Below, piece by piece: positions 1-8,632 of a stretch of DNA of 64,000 nucleotides; the stretch's first letter is position 1; every line of letters begins with the position of its first letter. The notes below the pieces were generated by a model. That model was not told the origin of the DNA. It was given only the letters and a program-made list of their open reading frames with translations, and ran no database searches. The stretch is from Methylibium sp. (GTDB taxonomy: Bacteria; Pseudomonadota; Gammaproteobacteria; Burkholderiales; Burkholderiaceae_C), in the NCBI GenBank assembly GCA_013824165.1, contig PNNH01000079.1, positions 62,001 through 126,000 on the forward strand, in the 5' to 3' direction. Both the position numbers and the translations under genes were made by a program.

Positions 1-1647
1 GCACAAGCCCTGATGAAGACCCTGGTCGATGCCGGGGTCGAGGTCTGCTTCAGCAACCCCGGCACCAGCGAGATGCACTTCGTCGCCGCGCTGGACAGCG
101 AGCCGCGCATGCGCGCGGTGCTGGCCCTGTTCGAGGGTGTGGCCACGGGTGCGGCCGACGGCTATGCGCGCATGGCCGACAAACCCGCCGCCACGCTGCT
201 GCACCTGGGCTGCGGCCTGGGCAATGGGCTGGCCAATCTGCACAATGCGCGCAAGGGAAAGGTACCGGTGGTCAACATCGTCGGCGACCACGCGACCTAT
301 CACACCCAGTACGACGCGCAGCTGCAGTCCGACATCGAGACCGTGGCGCGCAATGTCTCGCCCGGCTTCGTGCGCACCTCGCAGAAGACCAGCGAGCTCT
401 GCCGTGACGCGGCCGAGGCCGTGGCTGCCGCGCGCGGCTTGCCGGGCCAGGTGGCCACGCTGATCCTGCCTGCCGATGTGTCCTGGGGCGAGGGCGCGGT
501 GCCGGTACCGCCGCCTGCCATGCCTAAGCCTGCAGCGGCCGATGACGCGACCGTCGCCGCCATTGCCGATGCGGTGCGCTCGGGCCAGACCTGTGCGCTG
601 CTGCTGGGCGGCCGCGCGCTGCGTGAGCCGGCGCTGCTGGCCGCCGCGCGCCTTGCCGCGCACAGCGGCGTGCGCGTGCTGGCGGAGGTGTTTCCGACGC
701 GGCTGACGCGCGGCGCAGGCGTGCCGCCGGTGGAGCGCATCGCCTATCTGGCCGAGCTGGCGGGCGTGCAGCTGGCCGATGTGAAGCATCTGATCCTGGT
801 GGACGCCAAATCGCCGGTGTCTTTTTTCGCCTACCCGGGCAAGGCCAGCGACCTGGTGCCGGCGGGCTGCACGGTGCACATGCTGAGCGCACCCGAGCAG
901 GATGCCACCGCCAGCCTTGGCAAGCTGGTGCAGGCGCTGGGTGCTGAGCAGGCGCAACCGGCGCTGCAGCCGGCGCAGCGGCCCGGCCGGCCCAAGGGCA
1001 AGCTGAACGCGCCCAAGGTCTGCAAGGCGCTGGGTCATCTGCTGCCTGAGAACGCCATCGTTGTCGACGAGGCCATCACCTCGGGCCTGATGCTTGGCGC
1101 GATGACGGCCGGCGCGCCGCGCCACGATCTGATCACGCTGACCGGCGGCGCCATCGGCCAGGGCCTGCCCAGCGCTGTGGGTGCGGCGGTAGCCTGCCCG
1201 GACCGGCCGGTGCTGGCGCTGATCGGCGATGGCTCCTCGATGTACACCATCCAGGCGCTGTGGACCATGGCGCGCGAGAAGCTGAACGTCACCTCGGTGA
1301 TCTTCAACAACGCGTCCTACTCGGTGCTCAATGTCGAGCTGGAACGGGTGGGTGCCGAGGAATCCGGCCCCAAGGCCAAGGCGCAATTCGACCTGACCGG
1401 CCCGGTGCTGAACTTCGCGCAGCTGGCGCAAGGGATGGGCGTGCACGCGGTGCGCGTGAGCACGGCCGAAGAATTCTGCAAGGCGCTGGAGTACGCGCTG
1501 GCCCACCCGGGGCCACACCTGATCGAAGCCATGGTGCCCGAGTCGCTCAGCGGTGCGAAGCGCAAGGTGCTGCCCTGGCTGCTGCGCACCCTGCCCAATC
1601 TGCCGCAGGGCATGGCCCGCGCCCTCAAACGCAAGATCGCTCCCTGA
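1..1647 (+). CDS. Acetolactate synthase-like TPP-dependent enzyme (5' partial)
   Basis: Thiamine-diphosphate enzyme of the acetolactate synthase / benzoylformate decarboxylase superfamily, cytoplasmic. The reading frame is open to base 1 (codons for A-Q-A-L precede the first Met at 13), and family members normally begin a few residues further upstream, so the true start lies outside the window. The N-terminal pyrimidine-binding domain carries the FEGVATGAADGYAR segment with the Glu expected to activate the cofactor. The C-terminal PP-binding domain has GDGSSMY followed about 20 residues later by NN, the classic GDG-X(n)-NN metal/TPP motif. It is about 548 residues long, close to full size, with no regulatory-subunit gene next to it. 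This is a stand-alone ilvB-like paralog rather than the ilvBN biosynthetic enzyme; the substrate cannot be told from the sequence. Confidence 0.85.
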   Translation, partial: AQALMKTLVDAGVEVCFSNPGTSEMHFVAALDSEPRMRAVLALFEGVATGAADGYARMADKPAATLLHLGCGLGNGLANLHNARKGKVPVVNIVGDHATYHTQYDAQLQSDIETVARNVSPGFVRTSQKTSELCRDAAEAVAAARGLPGQVATLILPADVSWGEGAVPVPPPAMPKPAAADDATVAAIADAVRSGQTCALLLGGRALREPALLAAARLAAHSGVRVLAEVFPTRLTRGAGVPPVERIAYLAELAGVQLADVKHLILVDAKSPVSFFAYPGKASDLVPAGCTVHMLSAPEQDATASLGKLVQALGAEQAQPALQPAQRPGRPKGKLNAPKVCKALGHLLPENAIVVDEAITSGLMLGAMTAGAPRHDLITLTGGAIGQGLPSAVGAAVACPDRPVLALIGDGSSMYTIQALWTMAREKLNVTSVIFNNASYSVLNVELERVGAEESGPKAKAQFDLTGPVLNFAQLAQGMGVHAVRVSTAEEFCKALEYALAHPGPHLIEAMVPESLSGAKRKVLPWLLRTLPNLPQGMARALKRKIAP

Positions 1648-1650
1648 GCC

Positions 1651-1743
1651 CGCGCACGGTGTCCGGAAGGACGCCGCGGCAGGCGAAGGCCAAGCCGCGA
1701 TATACGCGGCTTGGCTGAGTGCGCGCACAGGGTCCGGAAGGAC
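1651..1743. repeat. Two direct GTCCGGAAGGAC repeats flanking a perfect hairpin
   Basis: GTCCGGAAGGAC occurs at 1661-1672 and again at 1732-1743, each preceded by a CGCGCAC-containing stretch, so about 22 bp is repeated with a few mismatches at 71-bp spacing. Between them lies a perfect 11-bp stem, GCCAAGCCGCG / CGCGGCTTGGC (1689-1699 / 1705-1715), with loop ATATA. There is no T-tract on either side. The element sits between convergent genes and could terminate both transcripts or be a repetitive extragenic palindrome. Confidence 0.6.
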
Positions 1744-1796
1744 CCAGGGGCTGAGCCGCGCTCACGCCGGCTAGCCGGCCCGCGCGCGTCGGCTGA

Positions 1797-2588
1797 TCAG
1801 CGGCGGCGGCGGCGTGCGGCCAGCAGCAGGCCGCCCAGGGCGCCAAGCGCCAGGACCAGGCTGCCGGGCTCGGGCACTGTGCCCGTGCCGACGATCACGT
1901 CGATCTCGCTGCGCGCCAACAGTCCACCATTGGCATTGAACGCCTCCAGGTAGATCGAGTAGTTGCCATTCAGGTTCGGATCGAACAGGTGGCTGGCATC
2001 GCTGTAGAAGGCCAGATTCCAGGAGTTCTGCACCAGGCTGTTGGAGGATTCCAGCGCGTTGTAGCTGGCCAGGAACGTCGCCAGATCGACGCCTGTGGCC
2101 TCGACGCCGGCGCCCTGGGCGGTGCCGCTGTTGCCGAAGGAGTGATCCCACAGCGCCAGGCCGCCCGCCGCCGGGTTGGGATTGACGCTGTTGAGCGGGT
2201 CGAAGACGCGGTAGTTGGTGCCCAGGCCGGCGTCGTAGTCGATGCCGATCCGGTAGGTGTAGGCGCTGATGGCCGCTGTGCCGGTGTTGATCGACCAGTC
2301 GAAGTTCCAGCTGGCGCGGGCGTTGCCGGGGCCGAAACCACCGACGGCATGGTTGTAGCTGCCGTTGCCATTGCTGTTGGTGACGTTGGTCGGGCTCGGA
2401 TAGCGCACGCGTGCGCGCAGGCCGATTTCCAGGCCGTTGGCCTTGTCGACGGTGAATCCGCCGTTGCCGATGCCTGTGCCAGCGATCACGTTGCTGGTGA
2501 CGTTCTGGTCATAGCTCAGGCTGGCCTGTGCGGTGGCGGCGACCGAGGCGAGTGCCCCCAGTGCGAATAGCCGAAAGATCTTGCTCAT
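1797..2588 (-). CDS. PEP-CTERM sorting domain-containing exported protein
   Basis: Secreted surface or exopolysaccharide-associated protein of 263 residues. It starts with a Sec signal peptide (residues 1-22, ending ATAQA) and ends with a textbook PEP-CTERM tail: VPEPGS, a hydrophobic stretch and a terminal run of arginines (AARRRRR). PEP-CTERM proteins are known substrates of exosortase (XrtA/EpsH), which removes the tail at the inner membrane. The central region is rich in Asn, Gly, Ser and aromatic residues with no catalytic motif that I recognise. No exosortase gene is in the window, so processing would depend on one elsewhere in the genome. The gene is monocistronic and a possible sigma-54 promoter lies about 100 bp upstream. 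Confidence 0.9.
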   Translation of the reverse strand: MSKIFRLFALGALASVAATAQASLSYDQNVTSNVIAGTGIGNGGFTVDKANGLEIGLRARVRYPSPTNVTNSNGNGSYNHAVGGFGPGNARASWNFDWSINTGTAAISAYTYRIGIDYDAGLGTNYRVFDPLNSVNPNPAAGGLALWDHSFGNSGTAQGAGVEATGVDLATFLASYNALESSNSLVQNSWNLAFYSDASHLFDPNLNGNYSIYLEAFNANGGLLARSEIDVIVGTGTVPEPGSLVLALGALGGLLLAARRRRR

Positions 2589-2688
2589 GAATTCCCCTCA
2601 ATCAAAGGCGGTTGCGAACAGAAGACCCAACGACTTTTTCTTGCCACCCAGTGCCGGGCGGTCAGGCCAAGGGCCAGGGACAGACGCA

Positions 2689-2704
2689 CGCACGAACCGT
2701 GCCC
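2689..2704 (-). promoter_or_regulatory. Possible sigma-54 (-24/-12) promoter for the PEP-CTERM gene
   Basis: On the minus strand the sequence reads GGGCACGGTTCGTGCG. The GG and GC dinucleotides have the required 10-bp gap, GGCACG matches the -24 box except for its first base, and GTGC replaces the consensus TTGC. It would give a leader of about 90 nt. PEP-CTERM genes are known to be under the sigma-54 activator PrsR in other bacteria, which makes this plausible, but the -12 box is imperfect. Confidence 0.4.
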
Positions 2705-2840
2705 TTTGGCTAGATCGTTGATTCTTCAGGGGAAGTGGTTTGGGCCGCGGCGGCGATGTAAGGTGGGCCGACAGAATGCGCCTGCCGATTCAAGGGGCTA
2801 CGCAGATACATTGCTAGCATCCAGCGCCTGATTCAGCGGA
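2705..2840. other. Intergenic region without a recognised gene
   Basis: Together with 2589-2688 this makes a 263-bp gap between the divergent PEP-CTERM gene and the small membrane protein gene. Apart from the possible sigma-54 site I see no open frame with a plausible ribosome binding site and no strong hairpin here. Confidence 0.5.
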
Positions 2841-2851
2841 GTGGGTGCCTT

Positions 2852-3028
2852 GTGAACAGTGTCGAACAGCGTGTTGTCGTCGTCGACATCCGCATGAAGT
2901 TCTGGTCCATGGTGGTTTTCACGGTCAAGCTGGCGATTGCCCCCATCCCGGCGGCCTTGATCCTGTTTGCCATGGCGCTGCTGTTTGCGGGGCTGTGGGC
3001 TGGCCTGCTGCGGGCCATCGGGCACTGA
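2852..3028 (+). CDS. Small membrane protein (58 aa), unrecognised
   Basis: Short reading frame starting at GTG 2852 with GGAG at 2838-2841, about ten bases upstream. The product has a short polar N-terminus (NSVEQRVVVVDIRMKFW) followed by two closely spaced hydrophobic stretches (MVVFTVKLAIAPIPAALIL, then FAMALLFAGLWAGLL) and ends RAIGH. It looks like a hairpin of two short spans or one long inner-membrane segment. An internal ATG at 2894 would give a 44-residue product. It converges on the sigma-54 activator gene, leaving only 17 bp between stop codons. I do not recognise a function. The codon choice and the clean hydrophobic pattern argue that it is real. Confidence 0.55.
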   Translation: MNSVEQRVVVVDIRMKFWSMVVFTVKLAIAPIPAALILFAMALLFAGLWAGLLRAIGH

Positions 3029-3045
3029 GCCGTGCCTGAGTCGGC

Positions 3046-4416
3046 TCAGGCGCCGCTGCTGCCTTCGCCCTCGCCACCCTCGTTGTTGAGCCGGTACTTG
3101 CGGATCTTGTCGGCCAGCGTGGTCTTGGCGGTGCGCAGGGCCAGAGCGCTGCGGGCGATATTGCCGCCCTGGCGCTGCAGTTCCTCGCGGATCAGGCTGC
3201 GCTCGAAGTCCTCGACAATCTCGGCCAGCGACAGTTCGCTGGCGGCGGCGGGCGCGGCCTCGGCCAGGCCCAGCACATCGTTGCGCACGCCCAGCACCAG
3301 GCAGTCGGCCACATTGCGCAGCTCGCGCACATTGCCAGGCCAGGCGTGCGACATCAGCGCGCGCAGCTGCGTGCTGCTGACCTCGGGCACGGCCAGGCCG
3401 TAACGGCTAGCGGCCAGCAGCATGAAGTGCTCCAGCAGCAGCGGCACATCCTCGCGGCGCTCGCGCAGCGGCGGCAGGTCGATGGTCACCACGTTCAGCC
3501 GGTAGTAGAGGTCGCTGCGGAAGGAGCCCTGCTGGGCGCGCTGCAGCAGGTCGTCCTTGCTGGCGGCCACCACGCGGCAGTCCACCGCGATGCGCTGGTT
3601 GGAGCCCAGGCGCTCGATCTGGCGCTCCTGCAGCACGCGCAGCAGCTTGATCTGCACTGCCATCGGCATGCTCTCGACCTCGTCGAGGAACAGCGTGCCG
3701 CCATTGGCATGTTCGATCTTGCCGATGCGGCGCTTGCTGGCGCCGGTGAAGGCGCCCACCTCGTGGCCGAACAGCTCGCTGTCCAGCAAGGTCTCGGGCA
3801 GGCCGCCGCAGTTCAGCGCCACCAGCGGTGCCTGGCGTCGGCCGGAGAGTTCGTGCAGGGCCTGCGCCACCAGCTCCTTACCGGTGCCGGTCTCACCACG
3901 GATCAGCACATCCACCGAGGAGTCGGCGATGCGTGTGACCAGCTGGCGCACCGCCTCGATCTGCGGCGAGCGGCCCACCAGCTTGCCGGCCACGCCGGCG
4001 CGCGCGGCCAGGGCCTGGCGCAGGCTCAGCACTTCCAACGTCAGGCGGCGCTTCTCCAGCGCGCGCTTGACCACCTCCACCAGCAGCTCGGGCGAGAAGG
4101 GCTTGGGGATGAAGTCATAGGCGCCGCTGCGCATCGCCTCCACCGCCAGGCTGACATCGCCATGGCCGGTGATCATGATGACGGGCAGTTCGGGGTCCAG
4201 TTCATGGCAGCGTCGCAGCAGGCTCATGCCGTCTGCGCGCGGCAGGCGCATGTCAGTGACGACGATGCCGGCAAAGCCCGGCTTGATCAGCGCCAGCGCA
4301 GCCTCGGCCGATTCGACCGCGTCCACGCGCAGATCCGCCAGCTGCAAGGCCTGGACGCAGCCCAGCTGCATGTGCAGATCGTCTTCGACCAGCAGGACGG
4401 ACAGTTCTTGGCTCAT
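3046..4416 (-). CDS. Sigma-54-dependent response regulator, DctD/AauR type
   Basis: NtrC-family two-component regulator of 456 residues. The receiver domain (1-120) has the acidic pocket E11-D12-D13, phosphoacceptor D55 and K105. The AAA+ domain has Walker A GETGTGKE at 174-181, the sigma-54-contacting GAFTGA loop at 221-226 and Walker B TLFLDE at 241-246. A Fis-type helix-turn-helix is at the C-terminus. It would drive open-complex formation at -24/-12 promoters. It is the last gene of the operon and its ATG overlaps the kinase stop codon by 4 bp. The closest described partners are DctD (C4-dicarboxylates) and AauR (acidic amino acids, Pseudomonas); the adjacent GltIJKL-type importer and a sigma-54 promoter upstream of it favour the AauR-like role. 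Confidence 0.9.
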   Translation of the reverse strand: MSQELSVLLVEDDLHMQLGCVQALQLADLRVDAVESAEAALALIKPGFAGIVVTDMRLPRADGMSLLRRCHELDPELPVIMITGHGDVSLAVEAMRSGAYDFIPKPFSPELLVEVVKRALEKRRLTLEVLSLRQALAARAGVAGKLVGRSPQIEAVRQLVTRIADSSVDVLIRGETGTGKELVAQALHELSGRRQAPLVALNCGGLPETLLDSELFGHEVGAFTGASKRRIGKIEHANGGTLFLDEVESMPMAVQIKLLRVLQERQIERLGSNQRIAVDCRVVAASKDDLLQRAQQGSFRSDLYYRLNVVTIDLPPLRERREDVPLLLEHFMLLAASRYGLAVPEVSSTQLRALMSHAWPGNVRELRNVADCLVLGVRNDVLGLAEAAPAAASELSLAEIVEDFERSLIREELQRQGGNIARSALALRTAKTTLADKIRKYRLNNEGGEGEGSSGA

Positions 4417-6353
4417 GGGCTTTCTGCGCCTGTGGCGCTGTCGGGGGCGGTGGGCAGGCGCAGCTTGAAGCAGGCGCCGCCTTCAGGGTGATTGTCGGCT
4501 TCCAGCTCGCCGCCTGCCTCGCGCACGATGTCGCGCGAGATCGCCAGCCCCAGGCCCAGGCCGACGCCGGCATCCTTGGTGGTGAAGAAGGGCTCGAACA
4601 GGCGCGCGCGCACATCCTCGGCCAGGCCGGCGCCGCTGTCGCGCACTTCAATCAGCACGCGGTCCGGCGCTTGATCGGTCGCCTCATTGCAGGCGCTCAC
4701 CCACAGCTGGCGCTGCGCCACGCCGGCCTCGCGCATGGCATCCAGCGCATTGCCGATCAGGTTGATCAGCACCTGCTCCAGCCGGTTGGGGTCGCACCAG
4801 GCCTGCACCGCGCCCGGCGCGCAGGCCTTGTGCAGCTGCACGCCTTCGTTACGCAGGCGCTGGTCGTACAGGAACAGCGCATTGTTGATGGCGACGGCCA
4901 CATCGCAGTCCACCGGCTGCGCCTTGCTCTTGCGCGCAAAACCCTTCAACGGCTCGATGATGCCGCCCATCTGGTCGGCCAGCCGGGTCAGGATCTGCAG
5001 ATTGCTCTGCACCGTGTCGAGCTTGCCGCGCTTCATGAACTCCAGCGCATTGCCTGACAGCGTGCGGATCGCCCCCAGCGGCTGGGTCAGCTCATGCGTG
5101 ATGCCGGTGGCCAGCTGGCCCAGCGCGGCCATCTTGCCTGCGTGCACCAGTTCGTCCTGCGCCTGGCGCAGCGTGGTCTCGGCCTGCTGTCGCTCGGCCA
5201 CCTCGCGCTTGAGGCGCTGGTTGGCTTCGGTCAGCGCGCTGGTGCGGCGCTGCACCGTTTGCTCCAGCTCGGTATTGGCCTGCTGCAGCCAGCGCTGCGC
5301 CTGCAACTTCTGGCGCACCAGGCGGCGGCGCTGCAGCGCGATCAGCGCCAGCAGCAGCAGGGTGCCTGCGGCCAGCGCGGCCAGCAGGCTGTGCATCACC
5401 GCCTCGCGCCGCACCGGCTGCAGGTCGGAGAACATCAGCAGCCTCCAGTCCATGCCGTTGAGCGTGCGGCCCTGCACCAGCAGGCCGCGGCTGGCCGGCA
5501 GCGGCAGGCCGGCATCGGCGTCCGGGCCATGCGGCACCAAGCCTTCCACCACCTGGCTGTTCTCGTCGATGCGCAGGTCCACCTTGAGCGGGAAGCGCGG
5601 CAGGCGCTGCTCGCCATAAAGGCGGCTGAGCTGCAGATCCACGCGCTGATCCACACTCAGCTCGGCCAGCGCGGTGTAGCGCCAGCCAGGCTCGGACGAC
5701 AGGATTACCACCTGGTTGGAGTCGGCCAGCAGCGCCGGCGAGCCCAGACTGGGCCAGGCTTCGTTGATGGCTTCCAGGCTGATCTTGATGGCGGCCACAC
5801 CGGCCACGCGGGCGCCGTCATGGATGGGGTGCGAGACGTAGTAGCCCGGCTGCTGGTTGCGCGTGTCGATCGCGAAATGCCTGCCTACGCGGCCCGACAG
5901 CGCTTCGAGGAAGTAGGGCCGGAAGGCCTGGTCCTCGCCCGCCATCGTGGCATCGCTGGAGGCCAGCACAGTGCCGCGCTCGTTCAGCACGAACACCGAC
6001 AGGCTGCCAAGATGCGCGTTGAGGCGGCGCAGATAGAGATTGGCGCTGTCCACCCGCGCGGCGGACTGCGGCTGGCGCAGCAGGGCCAGCACATCCTGGT
6101 TCAGCTGCACCGTCGCGGGCGCATGCTCCAGGCGCTTGATGATGCCTTCGGCCGCGGCGCCGAACAGCTCCAGCTGGTGATTGGCCTCCTGGCGCAGTGA
6201 CTCGGTGCCGCGCTGCATGCTGGCCGAAAAGCCCAGCCAGCCGGCCAGCAGCACCAGCACCAGCGCCAGCAAAGCCTGCGCCAGCGTGCGCAGCGCGCCG
6301 CGCGGGCGCGCCGACCAGGACATGCTGCGAAGGCCGGTGGTGCTGGGCGTCAA
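4413..6353 (-). CDS. Sensor histidine kinase, DctB/AauS type
   Basis: Membrane sensor kinase of 646 residues. Two membrane spans (about 21-45 and 321-341) enclose a periplasmic double-PDC (dCache) domain of about 275 residues, the fold DctB uses to bind dicarboxylates. A coiled-coil linker follows (about 343-400), then the HisKA domain with phosphorylated H420 in the sequence THELTQP, and a C-terminal HATPase domain. It would phosphorylate the regulator encoded immediately downstream (4-bp overlap). It begins only 11 bp after the ATPase gene of the amino-acid importer, so transporter and sensor are probably cotranscribed and the ligand is probably glutamate or aspartate. An alternative Met at residue 11 would shorten the cytoplasmic N-terminus. 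Confidence 0.88.
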   Translation of the reverse strand: MTPSTTGLRSMSWSARPRGALRTLAQALLALVLVLLAGWLGFSASMQRGTESLRQEANHQLELFGAAAEGIIKRLEHAPATVQLNQDVLALLRQPQSAARVDSANLYLRRLNAHLGSLSVFVLNERGTVLASSDATMAGEDQAFRPYFLEALSGRVGRHFAIDTRNQQPGYYVSHPIHDGARVAGVAAIKISLEAINEAWPSLGSPALLADSNQVVILSSEPGWRYTALAELSVDQRVDLQLSRLYGEQRLPRFPLKVDLRIDENSQVVEGLVPHGPDADAGLPLPASRGLLVQGRTLNGMDWRLLMFSDLQPVRREAVMHSLLAALAAGTLLLLALIALQRRRLVRQKLQAQRWLQQANTELEQTVQRRTSALTEANQRLKREVAERQQAETTLRQAQDELVHAGKMAALGQLATGITHELTQPLGAIRTLSGNALEFMKRGKLDTVQSNLQILTRLADQMGGIIEPLKGFARKSKAQPVDCDVAVAINNALFLYDQRLRNEGVQLHKACAPGAVQAWCDPNRLEQVLINLIGNALDAMREAGVAQRQLWVSACNEATDQAPDRVLIEVRDSGAGLAEDVRARLFEPFFTTKDAGVGLGLGLAISRDIVREAGGELEADNHPEGGACFKLRLPTAPDSATGAESP

Positions 6354-6364
6354 GAAGAGATCGG

Positions 6365-7099
6365 TCAGTGCTGGAGGATCTTGGAGAGGAAGTCCTTGGC
6401 GCGCGGCGAGCGGGCGTCAGGGTTGCCGAAGAACTCGTCCTTGCGGCAGTCCTCAACGATTTTGCCAGCGTCCATGAAGATCACGCGGTCGCTGACCTTC
6501 TTGGCAAAGCCCATCTCGTGGGTGACGCACATCATCGTCATACCCTCGTTGGCCAGGCCTACCATCACGTCCAGCACCTCGCCGACCATCTCTGGGTCGA
6601 GCGCCGAGGTGGGCTCGTCGAACAGCATCACGATCGGGTCCATCGACAGCGCGCGCGCAATCGCCACACGCTGCTGCTGCCCGCCGGAAAGCTGGCCAGG
6701 GAACTTATCCTTGTGCGCCGACAGGCCGACGCGCTCCAGCATCTTCAGGCCGCGGACCTTGGCCTCGTCGGGCTTGCGGCCCAGCACCTTGATCTGCGCG
6801 ATGGTCAGGTTCTCGGTGACCGACAGATGCGGAAACAACTCGAAGTGCTGGAACACCATGCCTACGCGTGAACGCAGCTTGGGCAGATTGGTCTTGGGGT
6901 CGGTGAGGCTGATGCCGTCGACCTTGATGTCGCCCTTCTGGAAAGGCTCCAGCGCGTTAACGGTCTTGATCAGCGTGGACTTGCCCGAGCCCGAGGGGCC
7001 GCAGACGACCACCACTTCGCCCTTTTTGATTTCAGTCGTGCAGTCGGTCAGCACCTGGAACTGGCCGTACCACTTGGAAACGTTGTTGATTTCAATCAT
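6365..7099 (-). CDS. gltL: Glutamate/aspartate ABC transporter ATP-binding protein
   Basis: ABC ATPase of the polar amino-acid uptake family, 244 residues, the normal length for GltL. Walker A is GPSGSGKST, the signature is [15 protein letters not shown] and Walker B with the following D-loop is [12 protein letters not shown]. The switch His lies in VTHEMGFA. It powers import by the GltJ/GltK permease pair at the inner membrane. It is the fifth gene of the operon, 10 bp downstream of gltK and 11 bp upstream of the sensor kinase gene. Confidence 0.93.
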   Translation of the reverse strand: MIEINNVSKWYGQFQVLTDCTTEIKKGEVVVVCGPSGSGKSTLIKTVNALEPFQKGDIKVDGISLTDPKTNLPKLRSRVGMVFQHFELFPHLSVTENLTIAQIKVLGRKPDEAKVRGLKMLERVGLSAHKDKFPGQLSGGQQQRVAIARALSMDPIVMLFDEPTSALDPEMVGEVLDVMVGLANEGMTMMCVTHEMGFAKKVSDRVIFMDAGKIVEDCRKDEFFGNPDARSPRAKDFLSKILQH

Positions 7100-7109
7100 G
7101 GCTGGGGCC

Positions 7110-7784
7110 TCAACGGATGATGGCGATCTTCTTCTGCAGGCGGCGCACCAACATCGACAGGCCGAAGCAGATCACGAAATAGACGGCGGTGGCGACCAGA
7201 TAGGTTTCCACCGGGCGGTTGAAGTTCTTGCCGGCGACTTCGAAGCCCTTGAGCAGGTCATAGGCGCCGATGGCATAGACCAGTGAGGTGTCCTGGAACA
7301 GGATGATGGTCTGCGTCAGCAGCACCGGCAGCATGTTGCGGAAGGCCTGCGGCAGCACCACCAGCTGCATGGTCTGGCCGTAGCTCATGCCCACCGCATA
7401 GCCGGCATGCACCTGGCCCTTGGGTACGCTCTGGATGCCGGCACGCATGATCTCCGAGTAGTACGCGGCCTCGAACACCGTGAAGGTGATGATGGCCGAC
7501 AGCTCGGCGCCCATGGGCTTGCCCGTCATCAGCGGGATCAGCAGGAAGAACCACAGGATCACCATCACCAGCGGGATGGAGCGCAGCGTGTTGACGTAGA
7601 AGGCTGCCGGCACCTCCAGCCACTTCTTGCCTGAGAGGCGCATCAGCGCCAACACGGTGCCCAGCAGGATGCCGCCGATCATCGCGATCAGCGTCAGCTG
7701 GATCGAGAAGATCAGGCCCTTGGCGACGAAGCCGGTGAGGACATCCCAGCTCAGGAAGGAAAAGTCGAGAGAGAGGCTTTGCAT
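7110..7784 (-). CDS. gltK: Glutamate/aspartate ABC transporter permease GltK
   Basis: Inner-membrane permease of the HEQRO amino-acid family, 224 residues, with several hydrophobic spans and the cytoplasmic EAA-like loop around [15 protein letters not shown]. The ATG at 7784 overlaps the gltJ stop codon (TGATG); a GTG one codon earlier is possible. It pairs with GltJ as the translocation channel, is energised by GltL and is fed by GltI. Confidence 0.92.
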   Translation of the reverse strand: MQSLSLDFSFLSWDVLTGFVAKGLIFSIQLTLIAMIGGILLGTVLALMRLSGKKWLEVPAAFYVNTLRSIPLVMVILWFFLLIPLMTGKPMGAELSAIITFTVFEAAYYSEIMRAGIQSVPKGQVHAGYAVGMSYGQTMQLVVLPQAFRNMLPVLLTQTIILFQDTSLVYAIGAYDLLKGFEVAGKNFNRPVETYLVATAVYFVICFGLSMLVRRLQKKIAIIR

Positions 7785-8527
7785 CACTTGGCTCCACCGA
7801 TCAGGCCCGGCACGCGCACGCGCTGTTCAATGAACAGGGCGATGCGGTTCACGGTGAAGGCCGAGATGAAGTACAGGCCGGTGACGGCCAGATAGATCTC
7901 GATGCCGCGCGAGGTTTCCTCCTGCGCCTGCATCGCGAACATGGTCAGCTCGGCTACCGAGACGGCAAAGGCCACCGAGCTGTTCTTGATGATGTTCATG
8001 CTCTCGCTGGTGAGCGGCGGGATGACGATGCGAAACGCCATCGGCAGCAGCACGAAGCGGTAGGTCTGCGGCAGCGTGAAGCCCATCGCGAGGCCGGCGT
8101 AACGCTGGCCCTTGGGCAGGCTGTTGATGCCGGCCTTGACCTGTTCTGAGATGCGCGCCGAGGTGAAGAAGCCCAGCGCTAGCACCACCAGCAGGAAGCT
8201 GGGCACGCTCTTGAGCGCGGGCACCATGGCCGGGATCACGTGGTACCACAGCACGATCTGCACCAGCAGCGGGATGTTGCGGAACAGCTCGGTCCAGGCC
8301 TCGCCGAAGCCGACCAGCCATTTGTTGGGCACGGTGCGCAGGATGCCGACCAGCGAACCCACCAGCAGCGCCACCACCAGCGCCAGCAGGGCGACACTGA
8401 GCGTCCAGCCCCAGGCCGAGATCATCCAGTCCAGATAGGTGATGTCGCCGCCACTGCCGAAGCAGCGCGGCATCACCTCGCCATCGATGGTGTTCTTGCA
8501 GAACACCTGCCAGTCAAAGTCCGCCAC
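7784..8527 (-). CDS. gltJ: Glutamate/aspartate ABC transporter permease GltJ
   Basis: Second permease subunit, 247 residues, matching the 246 or so of E. coli GltJ. I chose the GTG at 8527 because GGAGG lies six bases upstream and the product then begins MADFDWQVFCKNTIDGEVM, as relatives do; an ATG 69 bases upstream has no ribosome site and would add an unrelated, Pro/Arg-rich extension. The EAA-type loop is at SEQVKAGINSLPKGQRYAG. It follows gltI after a 105-bp gap filled by two strong hairpins, which suggests differential expression of binding protein and membrane subunits. Confidence 0.9.
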   Translation of the reverse strand: MADFDWQVFCKNTIDGEVMPRCFGSGGDITYLDWMISAWGWTLSVALLALVVALLVGSLVGILRTVPNKWLVGFGEAWTELFRNIPLLVQIVLWYHVIPAMVPALKSVPSFLLVVLALGFFTSARISEQVKAGINSLPKGQRYAGLAMGFTLPQTYRFVLLPMAFRIVIPPLTSESMNIIKNSSVAFAVSVAELTMFAMQAQEETSRGIEIYLAVTGLYFISAFTVNRIALFIEQRVRVPGLIGGAK

Positions 8528-8561
8528 AGGCGCCTCCAGACGACTCAATCCCCAACCTACC

Positions 8562-8607
8562 GCGCAAGCCCGCCAGGGGGCTTGCGCCGGGCCCACGCGG
8601 GCCCGGC
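8562..8607 (-). other. Tandem hairpins between gltI and gltJ
   Basis: Two perfect inverted repeats abut: GCGCAAGCCC / GGGCTTGCGC (8562-8571 / 8578-8587) and GCCGGGCCC / GGGCCCGGC (8586-8594 / 8599-8607). They share two bases, so they may be alternative structures. No T-run follows on the minus strand. In binding-protein-dependent operons such intercistronic stems typically protect the upstream mRNA or attenuate the downstream genes. Confidence 0.7.
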
Positions 8608-8632
8608 CTTGCTTGGCCTCAAGTGGCCGATA

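Noticed and set aside
2650-2665. A second sigma-54-like match (CGGCAC...GGCAA on the minus strand)
   Set aside because: The GG-GC spacing is one base too short, which is not tolerated by sigma-54.
3346-4491. Long plus-strand open frame (381 codons) rich in Gln, His and Ala
   Set aside because: It is the antisense shadow of the response-regulator gene; composition is typical of the complement of GC-rich coding DNA.
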